From the NCBI GenBank assembly GCA_018304565.1, contig JAGVVX010000062.1, positions 1 to 5,463 on the forward strand: a stretch of DNA of 5,463 bases, given 5' to 3'. The notes beneath the pieces were generated by a model. It was not told the origin of the DNA and did not search any database. It saw only the letters and a list, made by a program, of their open reading frames with translations. Both the position numbers and the translations under genes were made by a program. Source of the stretch: Candidatus Aenigmatarchaeota archaeon (GTDB lineage Archaea > Aenigmatarchaeota > Aenigmatarchaeia > GW2011-AR5). Positions 1 through 4,394 of the stretch are shown here, piece by piece (position 1 is the first letter of the stretch; each line of letters opens with the position of its first letter).

Positions 1-1853
1 ACCTTGTGCTTGCGAACCAGAGCAACACGTTCACTGCAAGCCAGTCTGTTGCCGTCAACGACGCAGTCAACGAAACGGTGACAAACATGCTGTTCCTCAA
101 TCACACGACGAGTGCTGTGAGCAACGGCACGGCTGCTAGCAACGGCACAGGGATCGGCTCAGGGATAATCTTTGCGGCTGAGGACGCCGCCGGCCAGTCA
201 GAGCTTGCGGCGCAGATAATCGGCATGCTCACCACTGTAACAAACACCACCGAAGCAGGGGCGCTGGCATTCAGGACAAGGACAGGAGGCGGGGCGCTGA
301 CTGAAAGGATGAGAATTACAGGCACGGGAAATGTCGGCATCGGAGACGCCACACCGGACGCGCTTCTTGATTTTGATTTTTCGTCAACTAGTGGGAGCGC
401 GGGAACGGAATACGGAGCATTCTTTACGGTAACTGACACCGGAGGAGTGCAAACCGGAACCGATACCACCTACGGAACCAGAATCTCAACAACAAGAACC
501 GGAGCCGGGGCCGGAACACTCAATACCTACGGATTGTATTCCGATGTAACCGGAGACGCCGACGGAACCTCGACTGCCGTTGCAATCTACGGAACGGCAG
601 CAGGGGCGGACAATAACTACGCCGCCATATTGAACGGCTCCGTCGGCATCAACACGACGTCCCCGAGCCACACGCTGACGGTTGTAGGTACACTGAATGT
701 AACAGGTGGTCATCTGAACGTCGTAGGCCTTATTGTTAATGCAACAGGCAGCGTCGGCATCGGGACGGCGAGTCCGGGGGCTGAATTGCACGTTGATGGA
801 CAAGTTGCTATTGGTTCAAATCTTGCTGGTTACACTGGAGTTTATGATTTTGTAGTAAGTTCTGCTAATGGTGGAATTGTTTTGGATAGAACTGGTGGGA
901 GTAATGAACCATTTATAAGGTTAACCGCTGCTGATGCTGGTGGTGGGCAAATAAGGGGTCTTACTGGGGGCGGTTTGAGGTTTACAAACAGCAATAGTAC
1001 AAGTGAAAAGGTCAGGATAGACAACAACGGCCTCGTCGGCATAAACGCGACGAGTCCGGCTGCGCTTCTTCATGTTGATGGAACGACGGATGCCAGCCTA
1101 ACCACACACGGTCTTGCTGTATTTGGTTCAACTACAGGAGCAAATATTGTCTTGGATCAAAATGAGATTATAGCACGTAACAATGGCGCCAACTCCATAC
1201 TCTATCTCCAAATTGAGGGTGGCAATTTATTTATGGGAACCAGTGTTGCCCCTGGCAACGTCAGCATCGGGTCGTCGGGGGCGGCGACAAGTAGATTCCA
1301 AATAGGAAACGATACAAATACACAACAATGGAGCGGGAGCAACCCCTATGTTCTGATTCAGGGGGTAGACAACGAAGTAGCAACACCTGCTCTGACGGTA
1401 AAAGATGAGAATTCAGGAACAATGTTTGAATTAACAACTACGGGGGATAGTAGCGTTGGTAGAGCATATTTCGGCGGCCTCGTCGGCATAAACACCACTG
1501 CGCCACAGGCTTTGCTGCACATAAACACATCTGCCAACGTAAACCCATTCAGGATCACGAGCGCCTCATCCGCGAGCACGTTCATTGTCGACAGCTCGGG
1601 CAGCGTCGGCATAGGCACAGCTTCGCCTGTGACGGCGCTTGGCGTGAGTGGGAGCGTGAATGTCACGGGCTTCGTGAACGCGACAGGCATCCAGTCAGTC
1701 AATGCCAACATCACGCTTGACAAGGGAAACCTCGTCCTCAGGAACCTCGGGGTGGCGAACACTACGCAGGAAAGATGGCTTGATGGAAATGGTCGTGTTG
1801 TGGCGGTAAGATACTGGAACGGAACGGCCCTTGTGCTGAACGTGACGGGGTGA
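1..1853 (+). CDS. Repeat-rich surface / tail-fibre-like protein, 5' partial
   Basis: The frame is open from the left edge (Leu codon at 3-5) to TGA at 1851-1853, so the true start lies outside the window and the GTG at 6 is probably internal. Counting from that GTG there are 615 residues. Seven degenerate 'GxVGIxxxxPxxxLxVxG' units start near residues 108, 211, 248, 342, 417, 491 and 532. Several follow a '(T)ERMRI' or '(S)EKVRI' strand, as in phage tail fibres and beta-rich trimeric adhesins. Cassettes between the units are Gly/Thr/Ser/Ala-rich, with no membrane segment. About 22 N-x-S/T sequons suggest a glycosylated, exported archaeal protein. Residues 588-615 form a tail (RWLD-NGRVVA-RYWNGTALV) that recurs downstream. 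Fibre or adhesin function is inferred from repeat type only. Host attachment, cell-cell contact and a prophage-derived fibre are all possible. I cannot see a chaperone (Peptidase_S74-like) domain or a membrane anchor in this part. Confidence 0.85.
   Translation, partial: LVLANQSNTFTASQSVAVNDAVNETVTNMLFLNHTTSAVSNGTAASNGTGIGSGIIFAAEDAAGQSELAAQIIGMLTTVTNTTEAGALAFRTRTGGGALTERMRITGTGNVGIGDATPDALLDFDFSSTSGSAGTEYGAFFTVTDTGGVQTGTDTTYGTRISTTRTGAGAGTLNTYGLYSDVTGDADGTSTAVAIYGTAAGADNNYAAILNGSVGINTTSPSHTLTVVGTLNVTGGHLNVVGLIVNATGSVGIGTASPGAELHVDGQVAIGSNLAGYTGVYDFVVSSANGGIVLDRTGGSNEPFIRLTAADAGGGQIRGLTGGGLRFTNSNSTSEKVRIDNNGLVGINATSPAALLHVDGTTDASLTTHGLAVFGSTTGANIVLDQNEIIARNNGANSILYLQIEGGNLFMGTSVAPGNVSIGSSGAATSRFQIGNDTNTQQWSGSNPYVLIQGVDNEVATPALTVKDENSGTMFELTTTGDSSVGRAYFGGLVGINTTAPQALLHINTSANVNPFRITSASSASTFIVDSSGSVGIGTASPVTALGVSGSVNVTGFVNATGIQSVNANITLDKGNLVLRNLGVANTTQERWLDGNGRVVAVRYWNGTALVLNVTG
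327..1652 (+). repeat. Seven degenerate 'VGIGTxxP' protein repeats
   Basis: The units begin at about 327, 636, 747, 1029, 1254, 1476 and 1599. The core is Gly-x-Val-Gly-Ile-(Gly/Asn)-x-x-(Ser/Thr/Ala)-Pro followed by a Leu-x-Val strand; the fifth unit is the most degenerate (Val-Ser-Ile-Gly, no Pro). At the DNA level, GGCCTCGTCGGCATAAAC is identical at 1029 and 1476, and GGCAGCGTCGGCAT is identical at 747 and 1599. Spacing is irregular (37 to 103 residues) because different cassettes sit between the units. Confidence 0.85.
1767..1853 (+). repeat. C-terminal tail repeat, copy 1
   Basis: This stretch encodes the last 28 residues and stop of the surface protein (Q-E-R-W-L-D ... N-G-T-A-L-V-L-N-V-T-G). 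Aligned without gaps to 2629-2715 it matches at 68 of 87 positions. Fourteen codons differ and eight of those differences are synonymous, so both copies have been under protein-level selection. Shorter matches lie at 4337-4366 and 4395-4415. Confidence 0.85.
1847..1853 (+). promoter_or_regulatory. Shine-Dalgarno-like GGGGTGA overlapping a stop codon
   Basis: The last codon and stop of the surface protein (GGG TGA) spell a good archaeal Shine-Dalgarno core four bases before ATG at 1858. The same arrangement recurs at 4409-4415 before ATG 4420. It implies translational coupling to a following gene, but here only the first bases of such a gene remain before the minus-strand toxin begins. Confidence 0.45.
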
Positions 1854-1859
1854 CGGGAT

Positions 1860-1885
1860 GAAAAACAGAAATAATAGGATGGATG
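1860..1885 (-). terminator. Possible T-rich terminator of the VapBC operon
   Basis: Read on the minus strand, downstream of the toxin stop, this stretch contains T-runs (TATTATTTCTGTTTTTC). Archaeal termination commonly uses such U-rich tracts without a hairpin. No stem-loop is visible. The rest of 1854-1910 shows no supported feature apart from a short possible N-terminal remnant of a plus-strand gene starting at ATG 1858. Confidence 0.3.
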
Positions 1886-1910
1886 TTAAGCTGTTAGTGG
1901 GAAGTGAGGA

Positions 1911-2318
1911 TTATAAACCAAGCAATTTAACTAAATCTTCTGTGGAAAAAACCCTGACCGCGGGCTGTTTTTTCAGTTTCTTGTCATTAGACCATATTGC
2001 TGCGCCGGCTTTCAGTGCAAGGGCAAAGAAATCTATGTCGTCGATATCAGGTGATACTTTTTTCGCCCTTGAAAAAAACCGCCTGTATTCTTCTGCTCTG
2101 ACGAATTGTATAACAGTATTCATTAGTTTTAAAGCAAATACAAACTGCTCATCTGAAATTGAAAATTTTTCGGAAATCTCCTGCTTATGGGCATTTATTT
2201 CGTACAGCGCAAAGTTTGGAGAAAGCAGTTCTGAAAAGGAGGAAGTTGCCAGATCCCTAGCCTTTGATTTCTCGTTAAAGAAGGAGACTAGAATATTTGT
2301 ATCAACAACAAGCAACAT
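1911..2318 (-). CDS. vapC: PIN-domain toxin, VapC-type ribonuclease
   Basis: The 135-residue protein has normal length for a VapC toxin. The PIN-domain acidic residues appear in order: Asp6 in VVDTNIL, Glu40 in the ALYEINAHK helix, Asp94 in DIDDIDFFALAL, and Asp112 in the IWSNDKKL strand-loop. Proteins of this family are Mg2+-dependent endoribonucleases that cut specific RNAs and are held inactive by a cognate antitoxin. The ATG at 2318 abuts the stop of the upstream antitoxin with no gap (TGA-ATG), so the two are translationally coupled. Catalytic residues appear intact. The gene lies antisense to its surroundings, between two copies of a surface-protein tail, which suggests insertion into that array. 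The RNA target cannot be read from the sequence. Confidence 0.88.
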   Translation of the reverse strand: MLLVVDTNILVSFFNEKSKARDLATSSFSELLSPNFALYEINAHKQEISEKFSISDEQFVFALKLMNTVIQFVRAEEYRRFFSRAKKVSPDIDDIDFFALALKAGAAIWSNDKKLKKQPAVRVFSTEDLVKLLGL

Positions 2319-2549
2319 TCAAATGAGCCCTTGTTTCTTAAGCTGCCCGAATCTGCCTTTTTTGATTTTCCTGCCCAGTTTAACAAGCTCCCTATCGCTT
2401 AACCGCTTTGAGCCTTTCATGGTCTCGTCTATAAATTTGAGCAACGCCTTCCGCTTTGCTTCCGATGTGACAAGTTCGTCTATCTTTTTTTCTAGCTTGG
2501 CTCTGTCGCCTTCAAGCAGTTTCGGAAGTTTTATAGATAGATCTGCCAT
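2319..2549 (-). CDS. vapB: VapB-like antitoxin of the adjacent PIN toxin
   Basis: This small, highly charged, Lys/Glu-rich, probably mostly helical protein has 76 residues from ATG at 2549 (MADLSIKLPK), or 79 from GTG at 2558. It lies immediately upstream of the PIN toxin, the usual antitoxin-first order. I see no clear ribbon-helix-helix, AbrB or other named DNA-binding domain, so the antitoxin role rests on position, size and composition. Residues 23-43 carry a motif (I-x-E ... RKAL-x-x-FI-x-ET) shared with the small gene at 4037-4147. The basic C-terminus (GRKIKKGRFGQLKKQG) may contact nucleic acid or the toxin groove. ATG 2549 is preferred because GTGA at 2558-2555 can act as Shine-Dalgarno. 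However, the TATA-like box at 2581-2590 predicts initiation near 2559, so a leaderless GTG start at 2558 is also possible. Confidence 0.75.
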   Translation of the reverse strand: MADLSIKLPKLLEGDRAKLEKKIDELVTSEAKRKALLKFIDETMKGSKRLSDRELVKLGRKIKKGRFGQLKKQGLI

Positions 2550-2580
2550 GCAATTCACTTATTTCAATTACTTATCTGCT

Positions 2581-2590
2581 TATTTAAATC
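2581..2590 (-). promoter_or_regulatory. TATA-like box of the minus-strand vapBC operon
   Basis: On the minus strand the sequence reads GATTTAAATA with an A-rich stretch (GCGAAAA) just upstream, which resembles an archaeal TATA box with a BRE-like element. Its centre is about 27 bases before 2558 and 36 bases before ATG 2549, fitting a very short leader. No other promoter is evident for this operon. Confidence 0.5.
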
Positions 2591-2618
2591 TTTTCGCTGA
2601 CGCTAGCTGCTGTTCATC

Positions 2619-2715
2619 GAATGTCAGCCAGAAAAGATGGCTCGACACGAACGGCCGTGTTGTGGCGATAAGATACTGGAACGGCACGGCGCTTGTTTCA
2701 GAAATGACGGGATGA
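2619..2715 (+). pseudogene. Headless copy of the surface-protein C-terminal tail
   Basis: Positions 2629-2712 encode Q-K-R-W-L-D-T-N-G-R-V-V-A-I and then RYWNGTALVSEMTG, followed by TGA at 2713-2715. Twenty-two of 28 residues match the end of the protein at 1-1853. Detectable similarity starts at about 2619 (Asn-Val-Ser versus Asn-Thr-Thr). Upstream lies only the vapBC promoter region, so the body of the protein is missing. An open frame does run from ATG 1858 through the antisense of vapBC into this tail, but its middle is the Ser-rich antisense of real genes and is not taken as a gene. This is most simply the 3' scar of a surface-protein gene, or a silent C-terminal cassette. Confidence 0.7.
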
Positions 2716-2725
2716 TTGTAACAGT

Positions 2726-2732
2726 AAGGTGA
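2726..2732 (+). promoter_or_regulatory. Shine-Dalgarno AAGGTGA deciding the PIN gene start
   Basis: AAGGTGA lies five bases before ATG 2738. The in-frame GTG at 2729 is part of this site, so it is unlikely to be the start. The same sequence with the same spacing occurs at 3526-3532 before the paralogous gene at 3538, showing that the ribosome binding site was duplicated with the gene. Confidence 0.7.
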
Positions 2733-2737
2733 AACAA

Positions 2738-3265
2738 ATGAAAAGGGTAATCTTTGATACGTCCGTGTACGGGAAATTGGTGGAGGAGCCGAAATTAACA
2801 GACATGATTTTACAGAAGCTGTCGAAGGAGTTTGTAATCTACGGAACCGATGCAATCAAAAATGAGCTTAGGGAAACGCCTGGGCATGTTTTCCATGGGG
2901 GAAAGAACCTGAGAAATATTCTGCTTTCTTTGTACAGGGCATTTGTAAGGAAAGACCACCACGACCTCCGCTATAACAAGCTGATTGCAGCGCTTGCAAA
3001 GGATTATCTGGCTGGGTACAGAAAGCGGGGCGGCGGCATCTCCGGCAAGAAACTGAAAAATGACATGATAATCATAGCAACAGCTACAATATACAAGCTT
3101 GATATAGTTGTATCCGACGACGAGAAATCAATGCTGACTGATGTTGCCGTTGCGGCTTACCGTACTGTAAATAAGTTGTACGGACTGCCGGACCCCAACT
3201 TCAAAACTTACAGGAGTTTTAGGGCGGAATTGCTGGCATCAAAGAATCAGGGGCGGCCGCTATGA
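2738..3265 (+). CDS. PIN-domain protein, VapC-like putative RNase (paralogue A)
   Basis: The protein has 175 residues from ATG 2738. PIN-type acidic residues are Asp7 (VIFDTSVYG), Glu43 (IKNELRET), Asp109 (KNDMIIIATA) and Asp127/128 (VVSDDEKSML), consistent with an intact metal-dependent ribonuclease site. It is somewhat longer than a typical VapC, with an extra C-terminal helical and basic segment (NKLYGLPDPNFKTYRSF) that is shared by its paralogue at 3538-4044. No same-strand antitoxin precedes it; upstream is a surface-protein tail scar. Its last 19 bases overlap the end of a minus-strand 37-codon gene (3247-3360), the candidate antitoxin. No TATA box is apparent upstream, so it may be read through from the surface-protein operon. 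RNase function is inferred from the family, and a housekeeping RNA-processing role remains possible. Confidence 0.85.
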   Translation: MKRVIFDTSVYGKLVEEPKLTDMILQKLSKEFVIYGTDAIKNELRETPGHVFHGGKNLRNILLSLYRAFVRKDHHDLRYNKLIAALAKDYLAGYRKRGGGISGKKLKNDMIIIATATIYKLDIVVSDDEKSMLTDVAVAAYRTVNKLYGLPDPNFKTYRSFRAELLASKNQGRPL

Positions 3266-3360
3266 TACCGAATAAATTCCTTGACGTCTTTTCGGAATTC
3301 AGGATCTTCCATAGCCTTCGCTATTTGCCTTGCTATCCTGTGCTTGTATTTGGCCGCCAT
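3247..3360 (-). CDS. 37-residue convergent small protein, candidate antitoxin
   Basis: Start ATG is at 3360-3358 and stop TGA at 3249-3247. The product is a short, charged, probably helical peptide (begins MAAKYKHRIARQ, contains AKAMEDPEFRK and EFIRYH). Support for reality is a strong Shine-Dalgarno (GGAAGTGAT at 3374-3366, five bases before ATG), a TATA-like box at 3411-3418, and a similar protein in the same position beside the second PIN gene: residues 13-33 match 10 of 21 there, including EFRK and FI. It overlaps the PIN gene end by 19 bases, tail to tail. The antitoxin role is inferred from this conserved linkage and from the weaker match to the VapB-like protein at 2319-2549. I do not recognise a named family. 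Confidence 0.65.
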   Translation of the reverse strand: MAAKYKHRIARQIAKAMEDPEFRKDVKEFIRYHSGRP

Positions 3361-3365
3361 AAAAA

Positions 3366-3374
3366 ATCACTTCC
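3366..3374 (-). promoter_or_regulatory. Shine-Dalgarno of the 37-residue small gene
   Basis: On the minus strand this reads GGAAGTGAT, one mismatch from the archaeal anti-Shine-Dalgarno complement GGAGGTGAT, five bases before ATG 3360. It is the best single piece of evidence that the small gene is translated. Confidence 0.6.
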
Positions 3375-3410
3375 GCTTGTTAGGCGTTATTGTATTTCTC
3401 ATTCAGAACA

Positions 3411-3418
3411 TTTAAAGC
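3411..3418 (-). promoter_or_regulatory. TATA-like box for the 37-residue small gene
   Basis: The minus strand reads AGCTTTAAATGTT here. Initiation about 26 bases downstream would fall near 3387, giving a leader of roughly 27 bases that contains the Shine-Dalgarno site. A similar AGCTTTAAGTTGTT occurs at 4304-4317, upstream of the paralogous small gene. Confidence 0.4.
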
Positions 3419-3432
3419 TTGCCTTTCATGGG

Positions 3433-3537
3433 CTCGCGGACGAGAACTCCGCGCTGAAGGCGAAGTCTGCGGAGCTGCCAGCCAAGAACTCGCAGCTGGA
3501 ATCGCGCCTCGCGCTGCTGGAGAAGAAGGTGAAATGA
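3433..3537 (+). pseudogene. Headless coiled-coil C-terminal fragment
   Basis: The frame reads LADENSALKAKSAELPAKNS and then QLESRLALLEKKVK, ending in TGA at 3535-3537. The Leu spacing and Ala/Lys/Glu content indicate a coiled coil, and the DNA is visibly more GC-rich than its surroundings. There is no plausible start directly before it: the open frame reaches back to ATG 3262 only through antisense of the minus-strand small gene. Similar coiled coils end many fibre proteins with 'VGIGTxxP' repeats, after an intramolecular chaperone domain. I therefore read it as a 3' scar of such a gene, parallel to the tail scar before the first PIN gene. An alternative is a same-strand antitoxin for the following PIN gene, since its end carries that gene's Shine-Dalgarno. 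Confidence 0.5.
3526..3532 (+). promoter_or_regulatory. Shine-Dalgarno AAGGTGA of PIN paralogue B
   Basis: AAGGTGA lies five bases before ATG 3538 and inside the last codons of the coiled-coil fragment, whose TGA (3535-3537) directly abuts the ATG. The gene is thus translationally coupled to whatever ends there. Confidence 0.65.
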
Positions 3538-4044
3538 ATGAAAAGGGTAATAGTTGACACGAACATCTACGGGAGAATTATCAGGGAAGGCGACACGGAT
3601 TTCGTCATAAGCCGTATAGGTAAATCCGGCGTGATAGTCTACGGCTGTGATGACGTAAGAAAGGAAATGAGGAAAATGTCCAAAGGCAAGCTGGAGTATG
3701 TAAAAGGCAGGGCGAAGAAACTGAGGCCCCTTATCCTAGGACTTTACGCACTCCTGATAAAATCACATGAAATTTCAGTTACGCAGGGCATCAGGGAACT
3801 CGCAGAGGCTTATTTCGTATCTTACAGGACAGCAGGCGGCTCGGCGGCCAAGGACAAAATAATGACCGATCTTGTCATCGTCGCGGCGGCGGCAAAGAAA
3901 GGCCTTGACGTTGTTTACTCGGACGACAACGACACAATGCTCTCGAAGGAGGCAAAGACTGCCTACAGCATTGTAAATTCTATAAGAGGCGAGAAGACGC
4001 CGAATTTCAGGAGTTACGGTGGTTTCAAAAATGACATCAGCTAG
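3538..4044 (+). CDS. PIN-domain protein, VapC-like putative RNase (paralogue B)
   Basis: The 168-residue protein is a paralogue of 2738-3265, sharing MKRVI-DT-YG at the start, Glu43 (RKEMRK), Asp111 (MTDLVIVAAAA), Asp129/130 (VVYSDDNDTML), and a common C-terminal segment ending P-N-F-(K/R)-(T/S)-Y. The putative catalytic residues are intact. It begins immediately after the stop of a coiled-coil fragment and uses a Shine-Dalgarno with the same sequence and spacing as paralogue A. Its last eight bases overlap, tail to tail, the minus-strand 36-residue gene at 4037-4147, which has the VapB-like motif. That repeated arrangement suggests a toxin with a convergently encoded antitoxin. RNase activity is family knowledge, and the pairing is inference. 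Confidence 0.86.
   Translation: MKRVIVDTNIYGRIIREGDTDFVISRIGKSGVIVYGCDDVRKEMRKMSKGKLEYVKGRAKKLRPLILGLYALLIKSHEISVTQGIRELAEAYFVSYRTAGGSAAKDKIMTDLVIVAAAAKKGLDVVYSDDNDTMLSKEAKTAYSIVNSIRGEKTPNFRSYGGFKNDIS
4022..4036 (+). repeat. 15-bp direct repeat, left copy
   Basis: GTTTCAAAAATGACA occurs exactly here, at the end of the second PIN gene, and again at 4395-4409. The two copies bracket the 36-residue minus-strand gene and the palindrome array (373-base offset). Confidence 0.5.
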
Positions 4045-4147
4045 TCTCTTTGATAAACCTGTCGAGGGCTTTGCGGAACTCGGAATCCTTCATAGCCTCG
4101 TTTATCTCCTTGACAAGTTTTTCTGCGGATTTCTTGTTCACTTTCAT
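4037..4147 (-). CDS. 36-residue convergent small protein, candidate antitoxin
   Basis: ATG is at 4147-4145 and TGA at 4039-4037, eight bases inside the second PIN gene on the other strand. The product begins MKVNKKSAEKLVKE and is charged and probably helical. Residues 15-35 match the VapB-like protein's residues 23-43 at 10 of 21 positions without gaps (I, E, R-K-A-L, F-I, E-T) and match the 37-residue paralogue at 10 of 21 (AM, D, EFRK, FI). An in-frame TAA upstream of the ATG limits the size. The ribosome binding site is weak (GTGGGAAAT). No DNA-binding domain is visible, and it is about half the length of the VapB-like protein, corresponding to its centre. Antitoxin function is inference from motif and conserved linkage. 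Confidence 0.65.
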   Translation of the reverse strand: MKVNKKSAEKLVKEINEAMKDSEFRKALDRFIKETS

Positions 4148-4184
4148 ATTTCCCACAACGCGTTTTTGCAAAACAGATTATTCT

Positions 4185-4283
4185 CAAAAAGCGCAGCTTT
4201 TCGGAATTCTCGAAATCCAAAGGATTTCGGAATCTCAGAGAAACGAAGTTTCTCTGAAGATCTCGGAGAAGCTTCGCTTCTCC
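4185..4283. repeat. Array of four 19-nt palindromes with short spacers
   Basis: Each unit is an 8-nt arm, 3-nt loop and complementary 8-nt arm: 4185-4203 (loop GCA, one mismatch), 4211-4229 (CGAAATCC-AAA-GGATTTCG), 4237-4255 (AGAGAAAC-GAA-GTTTCTCT) and 4265-4283 (GGAGAAGC-TTC-GCTTCTCC). Spacers are GAATTCT, GAATCTC and GAAGATCTC, giving a period of 26, 26 and 28. Arms differ between units while architecture and spacer are kept. The units would form hairpins in RNA or single-stranded DNA. Related units lie at 4361-4379 and 4431-4475. No protein gene is supported across 4148-4419; apparent frames here are products of the palindromes. Confidence 0.85.
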
Positions 4284-4308
4284 CAAGACATGATTCGCAC
4301 GCAAACAA

Positions 4309-4316
4309 CTTAAAGC
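4309..4316 (-). promoter_or_regulatory. Possible displaced TATA-like box of the 36-residue gene
   Basis: The minus strand reads AAAAGCTTTAAGTTGTTT around here, like the AGCTTTAAATGTT upstream of the paralogous small gene. It lies about 160 bases before ATG 4147, too far for a short leader, with the palindrome array in between. If used, the array would be transcribed as a structured leader. Confidence 0.25.
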
Positions 4317-4336
4317 TTTTACACAGCGCGCGCTGC

Positions 4337-4366
4337 GGCACGGCTGCGCTTAACGTTACAGGCTAA
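4337..4366 (+). repeat. Third, short scar of the surface-protein tail
   Basis: The codons read Gly-Thr-Ala-Ala-Leu-Asn-Val-Thr-Gly-stop, against Gly-Thr-Ala-Leu-Val-Leu-Asn-Val-Thr-Gly-stop at the end of the protein at 1-1853. The match is short, so chance is possible, but it ends in a stop at the same point and lies in a region with another tail scar. Confidence 0.4.
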
Positions 4367-4379
4367 GTAAGACTTAGCC
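4361..4379. repeat. Isolated 19-nt palindrome GGCTAAGT-AAG-ACTTAGCC
   Basis: It is a perfect 8-3-8 palindrome with the same architecture as the array at 4185-4283, followed by a 7-base spacer-like TGATTTC. Its left arm includes the stop codon of the third tail scar. Confidence 0.7.
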
Positions 4380-4394
4380 TGATTTCCGAAACAA

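Larger units (their letters stand above)
2726..3420. repeat. PIN/sORF cassette, copy A of a tandem duplication
   Basis: The unit comprises AAGGTGA plus 5 bases, a PIN gene, an overlapping convergent small gene and its TATA-like box. The same order recurs at 3526-4320. The copies are diverged (paralogous proteins, not near-identical DNA), so the duplication is old or the copies arrived separately. Copy B is about 100 bases longer, which matches the length of the palindrome array within it. Confidence 0.6.
3526..4320. repeat. PIN/sORF cassette, copy B of a tandem duplication
   Basis: This unit has the same order as 2726-3420: AAGGTGA plus 5 bases, PIN gene, convergent small gene with tail overlap, then an AGCTTTAA box on the minus strand. 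It differs mainly by the palindrome array (4185-4283) lying between the small gene and that box. Confidence 0.6.

Noticed and set aside
101..1762. Several minus-strand frames opposite the surface protein
   Set aside because: Their Pro/Val-rich translations are typical antisense of Gly/Thr/Asn-rich coding sequence. No promoter or ribosome site supports them.
2729..2737. GTG start three codons upstream for the first PIN gene
   Set aside because: The GTG lies inside the AAGGTGA ribosome binding site, and the paralogue starts at the equivalent of ATG 2738.
3262..3432. N-terminal part of a plus-strand frame from ATG 3262
   Set aside because: It is antisense of the 37-residue small gene and its leader. 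Only the coiled-coil part after 3433 looks like protein-coding sequence.
3288..4210. Shared CTTTTCGGAATTC near 3288-3300 and at 4197-4209
   Set aside because: The first copy codes for the conserved PEFRK segment of the small gene and is not palindromic. The 13-base match is best taken as chance.
4324..4335. Perfect palindrome CAGCGCGCGCTG
   Set aside because: It is a short alternating GC run without the 8-3-8 architecture, and no function can be supported.
4041..4341. Minus-strand reading frames across the palindrome array
   Set aside because: Repetitive residues such as EKLRFSE arise from the palindromes themselves. No ribosome binding site or family resemblance is seen.
4019..4366. Plus-strand reading frame of about 115 codons ending LNVTG
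   Set aside because: It is mostly antisense of the 36-residue gene and translation of palindromes. Only its last codons, a tail scar, are meaningful.
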